Source: Chondrilla cf. caribensis (Eukaryota > Porifera > Demospongiae > Chondrillida > Chondrillidae). Taken from it: DNA of 64,000 nt. Both the position numbers and the translations under genes were made by a program. The DNA is taken from positions 4,910,327 through 4,974,326 of the forward strand of contig OZ026554.1 in the NCBI GenBank assembly GCA_964020155.1, written 5' to 3'. Of this stretch, positions 10,493 to 22,000 are shown one piece after another (the first letter of the stretch is position 1; each line of letters starts with the position of its first letter). The notes under the pieces were generated by a model. It did not search any database. It had not been told where the DNA came from and saw only the letters and a program-made list of their open reading frames with translations.

Positions 10493-10915
10493 AGATAGCT
10501 GGATGTCTGTTTTTCAGACAATTACACACATCACTTGTTGGCAATATAACTGCAATGTTTCACCCTCTTGAGCTTATTCAGGCAAAGCTCACTAAACTAT
10601 ATATAAACACCACACTTTGCCTAAAGACGCCCAAGGGAGTGAAACATTATATATAGTTATATTGCCAACAAGTGTCGTGTGTAATTGTCCGAAAACAGAC
10701 ATCATTGTCTGAAAAACAAACACACATTAAAGATAGCTGGATGTCTGGTTTTCAGACAATTACACACATCACTTGTTGGCAATATAACTGCAATTTTTCA
10801 CCCTCTTGAGCTTATTAAGGCAAAGCTCACTAAACTATATATAAACACTACACTTCATCTAAAGATGCCCAAGGGAGTGAAATGTTGCAATTATTTTGCC
10901 AACAAGTGATGTACA
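10493..10915. mobile_element. Two tandem copies of a palindromic element
   Basis: The unit (period about 238 bp) begins AGATAGCTGGATGTCTG at 10493 and again at 10731. Each unit is a fold-back: the left arm CAATTACACACATCACTTG is answered by a right arm reading CAAGTGTCGTGTGTAATTG (10668-10687). The second copy has lost the outer part of its right arm. There is no coding capacity. Confidence 0.75.
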
Positions 10916-11089
10916 TGTCAACTGACTATCATAACACACGTCATATGTGCATACAGATGGTCAGATAGAAAGACGCACACCCAAGGCACATAAGCAAATC
11001 AACAGACACGCAAGACAGACAGACATCTTTAGAGACATACAAACAAAGATATACACAGACAGACAAGTGGAGACAAAGAGAACCATGTA

Positions 11090-11280
11090 TATACATACAC
11101 ACATACACACACATACATACAGTACGTACATAAATACATACATACGTACATTCATTCTTAAATACATTCATAAATACGTACATACACACACACATACATG
11201 CATACATACATACATACATACATACATAAATACATACATACGTACGCATCACACATACATACATACATACCGTACTTACA
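11090..11280. repeat. (CATA)n / (TACA)n microsatellite
   Basis: Imperfect CATA repeats with CACA and CGTA interruptions. All long reading frames across it on both strands (Thr/His/Tyr or Cys/Val/Met-rich) are artefacts of the repeat. Confidence 0.9.
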
Positions 11281-11855
11281 TGCTATATGCACCAACATAC
11301 ATACAGAAAGATATACAGGTACACACATGCAACATGGGCGATCATTTCTTCAAAGAAGTGACATGAATTGATACGTCCATGAAGATCATGCACTACTTCA
11401 AGAGTTGCAGAGGACAGGTCCCACAAGTATTCATTAAGTCATACCATACCAAATATGATTGTTTGACAACATTGTTTGGATCCATGGGGTCACTGAACAC
11501 TACTGTACATCAATGGATACTGAAAGTGGAATTAGCTGTCATGAGTATGCAGATACCGTATCTACACACAACATTGACGCCATCATTAACTTTGTGGAAT
11601 GGGAGGGTATAGTGTTGCATTGCACAAGTCACGCAGGGATGTATGTGTCCTATGAAGAATCTGATTGGAGTTCACCTAAACAATCATTGTATTTCTGAGA
11701 AACAATCATTGATGAATTACGTACAAAACCAACGCACAAATACAGTCTTCAAGATACAGCACAATGTGCCATACATACATACTCACATTGCATGCAATCT
11801 GCAAAGTGAAATAGCACATGCTAGTACAGTATATGCGATACACTATCAGGGTATA

Positions 11856-12012
11856 CAGTGACACTTTGGGACCTTGATATTAGTCCTTATTACAGAGGTG
11901 TCCTCGATTCAGAGGTCATTTAATACTCTACAGTACTACACTGAAACACAGAATGGTGTCCCTATTATAGAGGTTTCTGCAATTCAGAGGTTTGTAATAG
12001 AGAGTTTCCACT
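11856..12012 (-). mobile_element. TA-flanked MITE, family 'CAGTGGAACC'
   Basis: Bounded by TA|CAGTG and CACTG|TA. It is homologous, in reverse orientation, to 21158-21332 and 25595-25769 but somewhat shorter and more diverged. Confidence 0.7.
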
Positions 12013-13065
12013 GTATATATTATCTTATCTTAAGTTGCATGTACTCTCACTCAAATACTCTCACCATCTGTATCAATACACATGAATGCCAACTCAATAG
12101 GAAGCCAAGCACATGTGTATACAGACATGTGCACAACACAATGGGTGAATATGGCTGGATGTGTAAAATAAGTACAAAATAAGAGGTTAATGTGGGATTT
12201 GAAGTCAAAGTGTAACTAACCGGAGTGAATAGTAACCTAAATCATTTAAATGTTGAGCTGGAGGAAATGACCCTCATAAAACCTAGGAGGAGAGTGATTT
12301 GAAAGTATTGGGGGTGAGTATTGGGGAAAGGAGTGGATTAGCTGGCTCTAGGGTGCATCTCAGACTCACCAATCCCAACAACAAGTTGAAACTACATATG
12401 TGGGTTTCTCACATGCCAAGCATATAGCATCACCAGTTCAAAGCCACTGTGAATACCTCAACCACTTGTCACATTCACACCACATCTTATAACGTGTTTC
12501 CACTCATTGACAACGTTCACTCTGTACAGGACAATACCACTGCACACCTTGTAGAGTAGCCAAGAGGGAGGTAGTGATGAATATCCTACCTAGTAATGAA
12601 TAACTGCTTGTTTTAGAGTTGTTAGGTCTATATACAAAGTGTCTCATATAGTACAATAGATAACTAACCTTATTTGGTATATCTCTTCTGCGCATGTACA
12701 ATGCCGTGTAGCACCATAAACACATGCAAAACACATCCTACATCCTTACATACAGTTATGACGAGTACTAGAGTTATGGTATGGTGAGGCGTTATCCAAT
12801 ACAGTGTGGGTTACCTGTGAACTACTCCCCCACATTTTTGTTCAATGCAAAGACAGCAGTCGCACAGAAAGGAAGTACATTCAGATAAGACAGTGCTAAG
12901 GATTCAGATACCAGGACTGTGACAGACACAGTGTTTTAGTAGTCACAGGGAGAGCCTCCTTGGCTAGCAGATATCTAGTCAGAGAAGATTAGTGTAGGCC
13001 ACAGTGAAGTCAGTTTCGACATTTTCAGTAGTCTATACATAGTAGTCGCCAAAGGCAACTAGAGT

Positions 13066-15246
13066 ATGGAAAACGAGTATCAAAGGAAGAAGACACTATC
13101 TGAAGGAGGACTCAGCAAACCCTTGCCCCCTCCTAAACCCAAGAATATCATTTCCAAACGAAAGAAGGCTGTTTCTTCAGCAGATGTAGCCAGCATTATC
13201 AGGCAGAGTTTGACAGACAGTGACACATCCACCCAACGCAGGGACAAGGAGAGGAGTATATCGATAGGCGTTGCACCTGACTTGGAACTGCCATCTGGTA
13301 CAAGTAGGCCCCTATCACAGCCAAACACACGAACAAGGCTTTACACGGAATCGAGAGTACCAGTTCGTCCAACAGCAGAATCTGAACCACAGAAACCAGG
13401 CAACCTCGCTCAGTTAAGAAACTTCTTTTCACAAAATCAGAGAGTCGAAGACAAGGCTGGAACTGGTGGTGTCTCCAGCATACTAGCAGGAAAGAGACAA
13501 GAAACCCCTGTTCCCTTAAAGAAAGACACAAATGAAGAAAAAGGTGGGCAGGCAAAGGTGGTATCGGCTAAACCAGTAACAGTTCGTGTTGGAACACCAG
13601 AAAGGGTTTCCCGTGATACAGAAACACCTTCAACAGACAAATTGCCAAAAGAAGCAGATGTTATAGAAACACCTTCAACTGACAAATTGCCAAAAGATGC
13701 AGATGTTATAGAAACACCACCAACAAACAAATTGCCAGAAGAAGCAGATGTGACAAGTAGTGACATTTACAGCACAGTACTCTTGACCAGCAATGACAAG
13801 GACGAACAGGACTCAGTTGACTATGACTATATTTTCATGAGATCCGCAGCAAATAACAGAACTTACAGCGAAATAGCTCCGATCAGAAATAATACCGAAG
13901 TACAGCAATTAGCCAATGATGCCTACACTACCTTGCGATCAGTAGCAGAGACAACAGATCAACATGTGTATGCAAGCCTTAACACAGAAGCATCCAATCA
14001 CAATATGCCAACACAAGAGAATGACAACGTCAGTACGTCACAGCAGAATACAAGATGCTTGTTGCCCACTAGTGGACACCTCACGCTGAAAGAGGTCATC
14101 AACTCAACGAACATAAATCTACCTCAACTGGCCGAAATTAAGAAAGGGTACACATGTCCCATTGCTGGTTCTGTAACTCAAGGGGAGGTTCTGCTGTTGG
14201 TGGACAGCAAGAAAGTCACGGCTGTCAAAGGTGTATGCACTTGGAATGGACAGCCCATCTGTTTGCTGCAAAACTCCAAAATCACACTGTCTCCAGTATC
14301 TAGTGAACTCGCAGAAAGTGATATGATTTCCGTTGAGGATCTATTCTCATGCAAACAGCTACCTCCTGTAGTGAAAGTCATGAGGTCATTCGCATCTTCC
14401 AGGGGACACACCGTCTCCAAGGGAACACTACTCTTCTTCGATAGGGATGCTAAACAGTATTCACGGTTGTCGCGTAAAATGTACCTAAAAGCAAGAACGA
14501 AAAATGGGGAAAACATTACAATACCGTCCTCTTCCAACGGTATCTTTTCCATCAGTCCCGACAACTTAAACTTTTTCATTGCGGAAGTTATACATTACTT
14601 CAAATTCCCAATAGTACTCCAAGCAAATGTGAAGCCAACTCCCAAAGTGGTGAACATACAGGCTGTATGCCAGCAAGACATGTTGGTGGCACAGTCATTT
14701 GATGTGGAGAAAGGTAGGCCTAAACCACAGTACATCGAGATGCCGGTCAGCTGGGATGTCACACTGGTAACCGTTTCCCCTGAAGACAACGAGGAGCCCT
14801 ACTCTATCGCATACTACAGTTCGTACAGGCAATCTGCACAAACCACAGAAGATGGGAGCGGGTACGATTATATAGGAGAATGGTTGAGTCCCCCAACATT
14901 ACAGAATACATCAGGAGTATCGCCTGTGTCACCAACTCCAGGTGGAATGATTGAGCTCTCCTCAAAAGAAAGCACGAAAGCAGAAACCTCACCAGATGAG
15001 AATATCCGATTCTTAAAAACTCTCACATCAGTTGAAGTACTTCAGCTTTTAGAAGGACTTAAAATGCAAGAATACCAGGTGAAGTTTAAAGAGCAGACAA
15101 TTGATGGTGAACTGCTTAGCACTCTGATAGAAGAGGACCTTCTGAAAGAGTTTCAAATTCAAAACCCGCTGGACCGTCTGCAACTAATGAGAGTCATAAC
15201 AGGCAAGCAGTCAGCAGAACAAACCCTCACTCAGATGTACATATGA
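13066..15246 (+). CDS. CABIT-SAM adaptor 3 (GAREM-like) with tyrosine motif run, intronless
   Basis: This is a single exon of 726 aa with ATG at 13066. Near residue 17 is a proline motif KPLPPPKPK, a likely SH3 ligand. Residues about 185-229 are three copies of a 15-aa repeat (consensus ETPSTDKLPKEADVI). Residues about 234-305 carry YSTV, YDYI, YSEI, YTTL and YASL, all Y-x-x-hydrophobic. The CABIT domain is at about 337-571 (LTLKEVINST to EMPVSWDVTLVTV) and the SAM domain at about 643-714 (KMQEYQVKFKEQTIDGE core). Its CABIT segment 14113-14313 is nearly identical to adaptor 2. It is the largest of the four; the extra length is in the docking region before CABIT. A phosphotyrosine scaffold role is inferred. 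Confidence 0.85.
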   Translation: MENEYQRKKTLSEGGLSKPLPPPKPKNIISKRKKAVSSADVASIIRQSLTDSDTSTQRRDKERSISIGVAPDLELPSGTSRPLSQPNTRTRLYTESRVPVRPTAESEPQKPGNLAQLRNFFSQNQRVEDKAGTGGVSSILAGKRQETPVPLKKDTNEEKGGQAKVVSAKPVTVRVGTPERVSRDTETPSTDKLPKEADVIETPSTDKLPKDADVIETPPTNKLPEEADVTSSDIYSTVLLTSNDKDEQDSVDYDYIFMRSAANNRTYSEIAPIRNNTEVQQLANDAYTTLRSVAETTDQHVYASLNTEASNHNMPTQENDNVSTSQQNTRCLLPTSGHLTLKEVINSTNINLPQLAEIKKGYTCPIAGSVTQGEVLLLVDSKKVTAVKGVCTWNGQPICLLQNSKITLSPVSSELAESDMISVEDLFSCKQLPPVVKVMRSFASSRGHTVSKGTLLFFDRDAKQYSRLSRKMYLKARTKNGENITIPSSSNGIFSISPDNLNFFIAEVIHYFKFPIVLQANVKPTPKVVNIQAVCQQDMLVAQSFDVEKGRPKPQYIEMPVSWDVTLVTVSPEDNEEPYSIAYYSSYRQSAQTTEDGSGYDYIGEWLSPPTLQNTSGVSPVSPTPGGMIELSSKESTKAETSPDENIRFLKTLTSVEVLQLLEGLKMQEYQVKFKEQTIDGELLSTLIEEDLLKEFQIQNPLDRLQLMRVITGKQSAEQTLTQMYI
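13619..13753 (+). repeat. In-frame 45-bp tandem repeat, three copies
   Basis: Three 45-bp units encode three near-identical 15-residue blocks inside adaptor 3. The period is a multiple of three so the frame is kept, and copies 1 and 2 differ at very few bases, so the expansion looks recent. Confidence 0.9.
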
Positions 15247-16001
15247 CAGGCAACAAACATAAATTTATACGTCGTTACCTCATCATTATGCACCTTGTAC
15301 CTTTAATAGTATCCACAATGACACATGAACACCTCAACTGTTAGTCTTGAAGTTTGTGCTTGTTGCTATTGTCATTGTTACTATTATTTGTCAATGAGTG
15401 GAATTTGTACATCTGATCATGAACGGCAATTTCAAACTGGAATGGAACCTGTTTGGCACAAGTGGGACATAAATACCTTGTCAACATTCAAAACCAAATG
15501 GAGTATATATTACATATGTAACATTGGATTTTGCATGAGCGATGAATTTGAAACCGGAATGGAACCTATGCTGCAGTAATGGAATCGGTTCCTTTGTGCA
15601 TACCTGAGAGTGTGTCAGTAACATTATCGGGTGTCCCATACAACATTTGAATGGCTTCTATTATTATACAGTATCATAATATTATTTTATATGCAAATAT
15701 TTCTGTACAAACAATACAAATTGCTGGACTTTTGCATATAATGACTAGTATTCAATATAGCATAGTGGCACTATACTATGTCTGAAGTGACCCATCCAGG
15801 AGTATTGGATACAACACAATGCAAAGAATGTGGAAGGGAAGTTACACAGTAGGATCAAGATGCCAATTCTAAGGCAATTCTCATACCAGTTGTAATGAGC
15901 AAATAAATTCCTAGAGAATGGTAAGAGTCGACTTTAAACCTGCGTAGTGTAGAATCTGTGGTTGAAAGTACCAAAGCCAATTGAGGTCAACAGTAATATC
16001 T
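15247..16001. other. Intergenic region between adaptors 3 and 4
   Basis: No gene is seen in 755 bp. A short internal similarity (AACTGGAATGGAACCT at about 15434, AACCGGAATGGAACCT at about 15551) is the only structure noticed. Confidence 0.5.
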
Positions 16002-17885
16002 ATGGATGGAGATAGAAATGGGGATCCTATTTATACAGAAGTGGTCAAAGACCTTGGGCCACAGCTTGTACTGATACCAGATGAAGTAGAACCACCTCCA
16101 GGACCTCAGACAGGGAATGATACCAAGAAGGTAACCAAGTATATAAAATCACCATTAACACAGAGTAACACAAAGAAAGTTGAAGACAGAACACCTTCAT
16201 TGGAAAGTGTTGAGTCAGATTCGGAGGAAGAAGTTCCTATGGTGCCTCCTTACCAGCCGAATGCTCTTCCGGAAGTCCCTGAAGAGCCCCCTTATGGGAC
16301 AGATCTAGGTCCTGCCCTAACACTAATAGATCAGACAAGTCACATTGCAGTAAACAGAGGCACAAGCCCATCTCTTTCTACCAATCCTCCTAACACTGCC
16401 AATCGTTCCAAATCTCCACTTACCGATTACCTGGTAACAAGCTGCCTGATGACACTGAAGGAGGTAGCAAACCCACAGAAGGCCCCTCTCCCTCAACTCT
16501 TCAAAGTAGAAACAGAGTATCGTGGTAAAGAATTTACTTTGGCTAAGAGAGAATTCATTTTGGTCATGTACAAAAAGCCTGTGTTGGTGGTTAAGGGGAC
16601 AGACAATGAAGGGAAGAAGGTCTATCTCTCTCAAAACTCCAGAATGACAATGTGTCCCATTTACAATGAGATCCAACAGGCTAACACCATGACCGCAAAA
16701 GCACTCCACACCAGCCGAAACCTCCCTCCTGTGGTGAAGGTTAAGGAGGGTTTTACAGATGACAAAGGAAAACAAGTGGAAGTTGGGAGCCTCCTGTTCT
16801 TCAAAACAGAAACAAGACTGAAAGCACTATCCAGGAAAGTGAGAAAGGCATTAGTCAAGGCAAAAGATGCAAACGGTGAAAGCATCTTTATCCCAGCAAA
16901 TTGCCCAGGAATATTTAGCTCAAGTCCAAACGACCTGAAGATGTACCTTCCTGAGTTGATCCATCGCTGTCAGTTTCCTCTGTGCGTGCTTCTTGAGGAT
17001 GGCATCTACTCATCCGACATTGTCACTTTGGAGAGCAGCTTCACCCAAGACGTGTTGGTGGTACAGCGATACGACCCAGCGACACAGAAAACACTTCCTT
17101 CTCATTTGGAGATCCCAGTGGACTGTCCTGTGGCGATGGTGAAGGTTTCACTACGCAACAAAGTAGCAGAAGAGACCATGTATGGAGCAGTCTACGAAAC
17201 ACTGAACCGGACCAAGCCGCCTGTAGCAGGAGGGAACGATCCTGGTTTGTACAGCACTTTGAACGGACCAGCAAATGAGGGCAGTGAGGATGAAAACGAT
17301 ACCAGTGATTATGCTACTGTGCTGGACTGGACAAGGAAGGGCAAGACCACTCACTCCCCCTCCACACCTATATCTACTAGCACTACACCTCATCTCACAC
17401 CACCCTCATCGCCTTCACACCCTCGCTCCAGACACAATTATGTGAATATAGACGCACATGTCAGCACTAATGAGAATACCGATGGCAATGGCCAATGGAC
17501 CCCAGAGATGAAAGCAGACACACAGCCTTCACCCACAGTGGAGGAATCTCAATCTTCCCAACCCTCACCACCATTACCTCTTCATCCGATACACGACTAT
17601 GTAAATATAGACACGAGTTTCAACACTAATGGGAATACCGACAGTATTGACCAACGAACCTCAGAGATGAAAGTAAACGCACGATCAATACCCTCAGGAG
17701 TGGAATCTCAGTCAAAGCCAACTTTACCACCATCGCCACTCACATCTCCTCATCCTAAACACGAATATGTCAACATAGACGTTGGCCAGAGTGGTGGTCA
17801 TTCCTCACAAGAGATGGAAAAGTGCGATGGAAGCACATCTGAATCCCCCACCCGTAGTCCTAGTGAGACATGTCAGGAGAGCTAA
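16002..17885 (+). CDS. CABIT adaptor 4, lacking SAM, with three YVNID repeats, intronless
   Basis: This is a single exon of 627 aa; the first ATG in frame is at 16002 (a TTG at 15981 is upstream in the same frame). The CABIT domain spans about 148-386, starting MTLKEVANPQ and closing EIPVDCPVAMVKV. Instead of a SAM domain, the C-terminus (about 390-627) is Pro/Ser/Thr-rich and tyrosine-studded: YETLN, YSTLN, YATVLDW and then three copies of YVNID spaced about 54 residues apart inside a longer degenerate repeat. Y-x-N is the known recognition motif of the GRB2 SH2 domain, so three phosphorylatable GRB2 sites are a reasonable inference. No SAM-like sequence follows downstream. It is the last of the tandem array and converges on CTDP1. 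Confidence 0.85.
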   Translation: MDGDRNGDPIYTEVVKDLGPQLVLIPDEVEPPPGPQTGNDTKKVTKYIKSPLTQSNTKKVEDRTPSLESVESDSEEEVPMVPPYQPNALPEVPEEPPYGTDLGPALTLIDQTSHIAVNRGTSPSLSTNPPNTANRSKSPLTDYLVTSCLMTLKEVANPQKAPLPQLFKVETEYRGKEFTLAKREFILVMYKKPVLVVKGTDNEGKKVYLSQNSRMTMCPIYNEIQQANTMTAKALHTSRNLPPVVKVKEGFTDDKGKQVEVGSLLFFKTETRLKALSRKVRKALVKAKDANGESIFIPANCPGIFSSSPNDLKMYLPELIHRCQFPLCVLLEDGIYSSDIVTLESSFTQDVLVVQRYDPATQKTLPSHLEIPVDCPVAMVKVSLRNKVAEETMYGAVYETLNRTKPPVAGGNDPGLYSTLNGPANEGSEDENDTSDYATVLDWTRKGKTTHSPSTPISTSTTPHLTPPSSPSHPRSRHNYVNIDAHVSTNENTDGNGQWTPEMKADTQPSPTVEESQSSQPSPPLPLHPIHDYVNIDTSFNTNGNTDSIDQRTSEMKVNARSIPSGVESQSKPTLPPSPLTSPHPKHEYVNIDVGQSGGHSSQEMEKCDGSTSESPTRSPSETCQES

Positions 17886-19062
17886 CACTACAAACTCTAC
17901 CACACATGCAAATATCACCTGTAAAGTCAGATGTAAAATCATATGTAAATGTATGCACATACTGACTACTTTGTATACAGTGTGTATTGTTGTATACATA
18001 ATCTTTCAGAGAATATTATACTAATGTCCAGAACCTACTGCATATGTGAATTGTACTAAGTAATCTATTTCTTTTATAAGCCAGCAGGCATTTATGTACA
18101 TGATATATACAAGCAAATTGATATATAATATGGATATACTAGCAGCATGTGGACATTGATATAGTATCTATATACATGCTAGTTGGTGGATATAATATCT
18201 ATATGCATGCTAGTTGGTGGATACAGTATCGATATGCATGCTAGTTGGTGGATACAGTATCGATATGCATGCTAGTTGGTGGATAGGTGCCAATTCTACA
18301 GACATTTCCGCACCAGATTGACTCTCACTCAGCATATGTACAGCTGCATTAGCATTGGCATTTGTGTTCTGACTTCTAATAGGGCAATTCTAAATATAAC
18401 ATTGTGACGACAAAAATGTTGTGTTATCAGAGAACAATCTGAGCAGTGGATTCCGAATGATTAATGAGATTCCGCTATACCGATGAGCAGATTGGAATCC
18501 ACATCCAGACACAATCCTAGCCATATTTGGAGGGACAAGGTGTTAGTGTCATTTAATTATGTCCTGTGATATTATGTGGCAATGCCGCACTATTCAATAA
18601 CACAGTGAGGTCTGTGTTTCACTTTCTATTATCATACATCATGCAAGAACTGTACAACTGTGTACTCCATGGGAATAGTGCATTGTATATAGGATACCCA
18701 GAGGTGCTTCACTTTACTAACAGTATAGTTTCATGTGTGTGTGTGTGCATGTGTGTGTGTGCATATGAAACTTGTGTAAAACACGTGTGCAATGTGGTAA
18801 ACATACTTTCATTCACAAACACTTATCACATATATGGGCTCCATAAATGTATAGTATATACCATACTCCATATAAGGTAATATGTGAGTGAGTAGACAGT
18901 TGGGTGCGTTTGGGGTCGAAACAAAAATAGCAAACCGATCCATTCATATGGGCTGGAGGTTACATACAGTCGTGAGAAAATAAAATAAGCATGCATAGAT
19001 GTGTGGGCCTGACTTCCTCACACAAATAAAACTATCATTTAGTTGTTGAAGTGCAGGTACTA
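17886..19062. other. Convergent intergenic region, adaptor 4 / CTDP1
   Basis: No gene is seen. About 18146-18284 is a tandem repeat of about 33 bp (unit contains ATGCATGCTAGTTGGTGGAT) in roughly four copies. A short TG-rich stretch lies at about 18737-18765. Both flanking genes end into this region. Confidence 0.6.
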
Positions 19063-22000
19063 TTAGATGAGCTTTGCTAGCTCGTCTTCTGAATCGTCGT
19101 TGGTGTCATCTGAACTTCCACTCGAGTCTTCTTCATCTTCATCATCGTCATCTTCTTCTTCTTCTTCATCATCTTGGCATTGTTCATCATCCTGTTGGTT
19201 TTCATCTTCTTGACGCAAGCTGCTGTCCATCAACAGGGACACATCTGAAGGATTATCTTCTCCACTGCTGATTTCATCATCCACTTCTTTGCTCATCTCA
19301 TCCCATTCTTTAGGAGTGAATGACACAACAGAGGAAGGACTGAGGAGGGAGGGAGAAGTGTCCTCAGGAACGGACACAGCACGAATCTTCAGATTCAAGC
19401 GAGCTGGCTTGCACTGGGTTGCACTCATTGATCTGTTGTGTATGGGGACTGGCTGAGATGTGGTCAATTTGGGCAGGGAGGCATAATCGATTCCGTCCAC
19501 TTGAAAGGCCTCTTCTGGAAGGACCTTCCACTGCTCTGCACAACTCCACAGCCACTTCACGGTGATGAATTGCAGTCCAGGAACTTTGAAGGCTTTCTTC
19601 AATTTCTCGGTTCCCTTCTTCCCAACCACTACATGTGTGGTCGCCTTACTCTTCTTCCAGACATGAGGGCTGTCCAGACCAGGCTTGACATCCGTGTGAA
19701 TTTCAGCACCAAAAGCTCTTGCCGTGTTCCACTCCCTGTTCTTCTCCACGGGCTGGTTGTTGGGGATGACACCGGTGAACAAGATCCTAACGTCCTTGAA
19801 AACAGAGAGCCGCAGTTCTGGAATGATGAGCTTTACATCAGGAGGCCTCATGTCGGGATTTTCACCTGTAGCTAACGCATCGTGTGCTTTGTAAAACCTC
19901 TGGTGTATTCTCTCCAAGATGTCACCAAGATACATCAAAAAGCTATCACTATCCTTAATGTTTTTTGGTTTGGGAGCCTTGTCTATAACAGTCTTTGCAC
20001 CGCTCTCTATCTCTGCTCTAGGTTGTTTCCCTCTCTCCTCTCCAACAGAGACGGGATCATTTGCTGAGGTGTTATCGTGATTTGCCGAAGTGGGAGTTTC
20101 AAGAATCTTCGGATCTGTGACTTTTACCTTCACATCTGTTGAGTCTGCAGACTTGGGCGCCTTGGTGTCCTTCTTGGCAGTCTCATTTTCTCTTTCTTCG
20201 TTGCTTTCAGAGGAAGAACTGCTCTCAGAATCGCTGCCACTATTCGAACTACTGCTGGAACTGCTGCTATCATCTGAGGTATCCTGAGAGTCTGTAGCCG
20301 GGACAACTGTTGCGACAGCGTCTTCCTTAGTTGATGCCAGAGTGGACGAACACAGAGGGTCTCCCTTGTCAGTGTTCACCGTAGATTCTCCAGTATCCAT
20401 GGATTCTTCTTGAACATCCCCTGGGCACACCTCATCTTCAGCAGTGTCTCCATTACTGTCCCCTAGTGTCTCAACTGGCACATCTTCGCAGCCTGTTGGA
20501 ACCGGATCAACACTGCCTGGTTGTTCACTCTCTTGCACTCTGGCTACTTTGAGAGGTGGGTCGTCTGAGCTGGATGTAGATGGCCGCTGTTGTGGCAGAC
20601 AGCAGTTGTTCTGGGCAGTACCGTTGCTGGGAGCATTGATGTCGCCGACATCGGCAAAGAACAAGTACGGCTTTACGTGGACCAGGTTGGGACAATTTCT
20701 CCAGACATCCTCGCGGTCATCAATGATCACAACCATTTCGGTTCCTTCAGGGAACACGGATCTGAACGGGAGAATGCGGCGATTATCTCAGAATTGTCAT
20801 TCTACTCGAATCTAATCCAAATCACCACCAATTACAGTCAGAGAATGTGGACACATAAATACATACATACATCTGAGTACACTCACAGTGCTATCAATAC
20901 TAATGGTACATATCATGTATACGCAGCATAGACACAAGCATCCAGTGTATACTATTGCACATGTACCAACTTGACATGTGTGTGCACAGTTCACCATAAT
21001 GATATTCATAGCGCTAGAAGGACGACAATCAACCCGCACATCATAGCAGATCAGTAGGTATTCCATACTGACCTACAAGCCATACCAAAGCACTTACGTA
21101 CAATACAAAAATACCTCAAACGTTCCTGTACATCAGATTGTAGAACATTAGTGTATACAGTGGAACCCCTCTATTACAAGCCTCTGAATAGCAGAAATCA
21201 CTATAATAAGGACACCATTCTGTGTCCCAGTGTAGTACTGTAGTGTATTAAGTGACCTCTGAATTGAGGAAACATCTGTAATAAGGACTAAAATCAAGGT
21301 CTCAAAGTGTCCATAATGGAGAGGTTCCACTGTACTATGTATGTGATACTACATACACACTCATATAGCTACGTGCATATTAGGAAGCTGGTACGGTATG
21401 TACGTATGTGTATGCATCATGACGAACAGGTAGTTGATATCAAAGAAGGTACCTTGTTAATAAACTACTGCGTGTGTGTGTGTGGTACAGTACAGTAGGT
21501 GGAAGGATATATAGGAAATACATGTAGCACTGAAGAATACAGTAAGATACTAGAGGTCTCCTAACCCACCACACAAGGACACAAAATACATGTAACACTG
21601 AAGAATACGGTAAGATACTGGAGGTCTCCTAACCCACCACACAAGGACACAAAATACATGTAACACTGAAGAATACAGTAAGATACTAGAGGTCTCCTAA
21701 CCCACCACACAAGGACACAAAATACATGTAACACTGAAGAATACAGTAAGATACTGGAGGTCTCCTAACCCACCACACAAGGACACAAAATACATGTAAC
21801 ACTGAAGAATACAGTAAGATACTGGAGGTCTCCTAACCCACCACACAAGGACACAAAATACATGTAACACTGAAGAATACAGTAAGATACTAGAGGTCTC
21901 CTAACCCACCACACAAGGACACAAAATACATGTAACACTGAAGAATACGGTAAGATACTGGAGGTCTCCTAACCCACCACACAAGGACACAAAATACATG

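Larger units (their letters stand above)
9350..13065. other. Long repeat-rich intergenic region between adaptors 2 and 3
   Basis: No supported gene is seen in 3.7 kb. It holds small inverted-repeat elements (10194-10371, 10493-10915, 11856-12012), an (ACAG)n run at about 10401-10462, and a long (CATA)n-type run at about 11090-11280. The reading frames here derive from the repeats. About 12050-13065 shows nothing recognisable and should include the promoter of the next gene. Confidence 0.6.

Noticed and set aside
10941..11366. Long Thr/His/Tyr-rich and Cys/Val/Tyr-rich frames
   Set aside because: Produced by the CATA/TACA microsatellite.
15981..16001. TTG at 15981 as the start of adaptor 4
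   Set aside because: An ATG 21 bp downstream in the same frame is the normal eukaryotic start.
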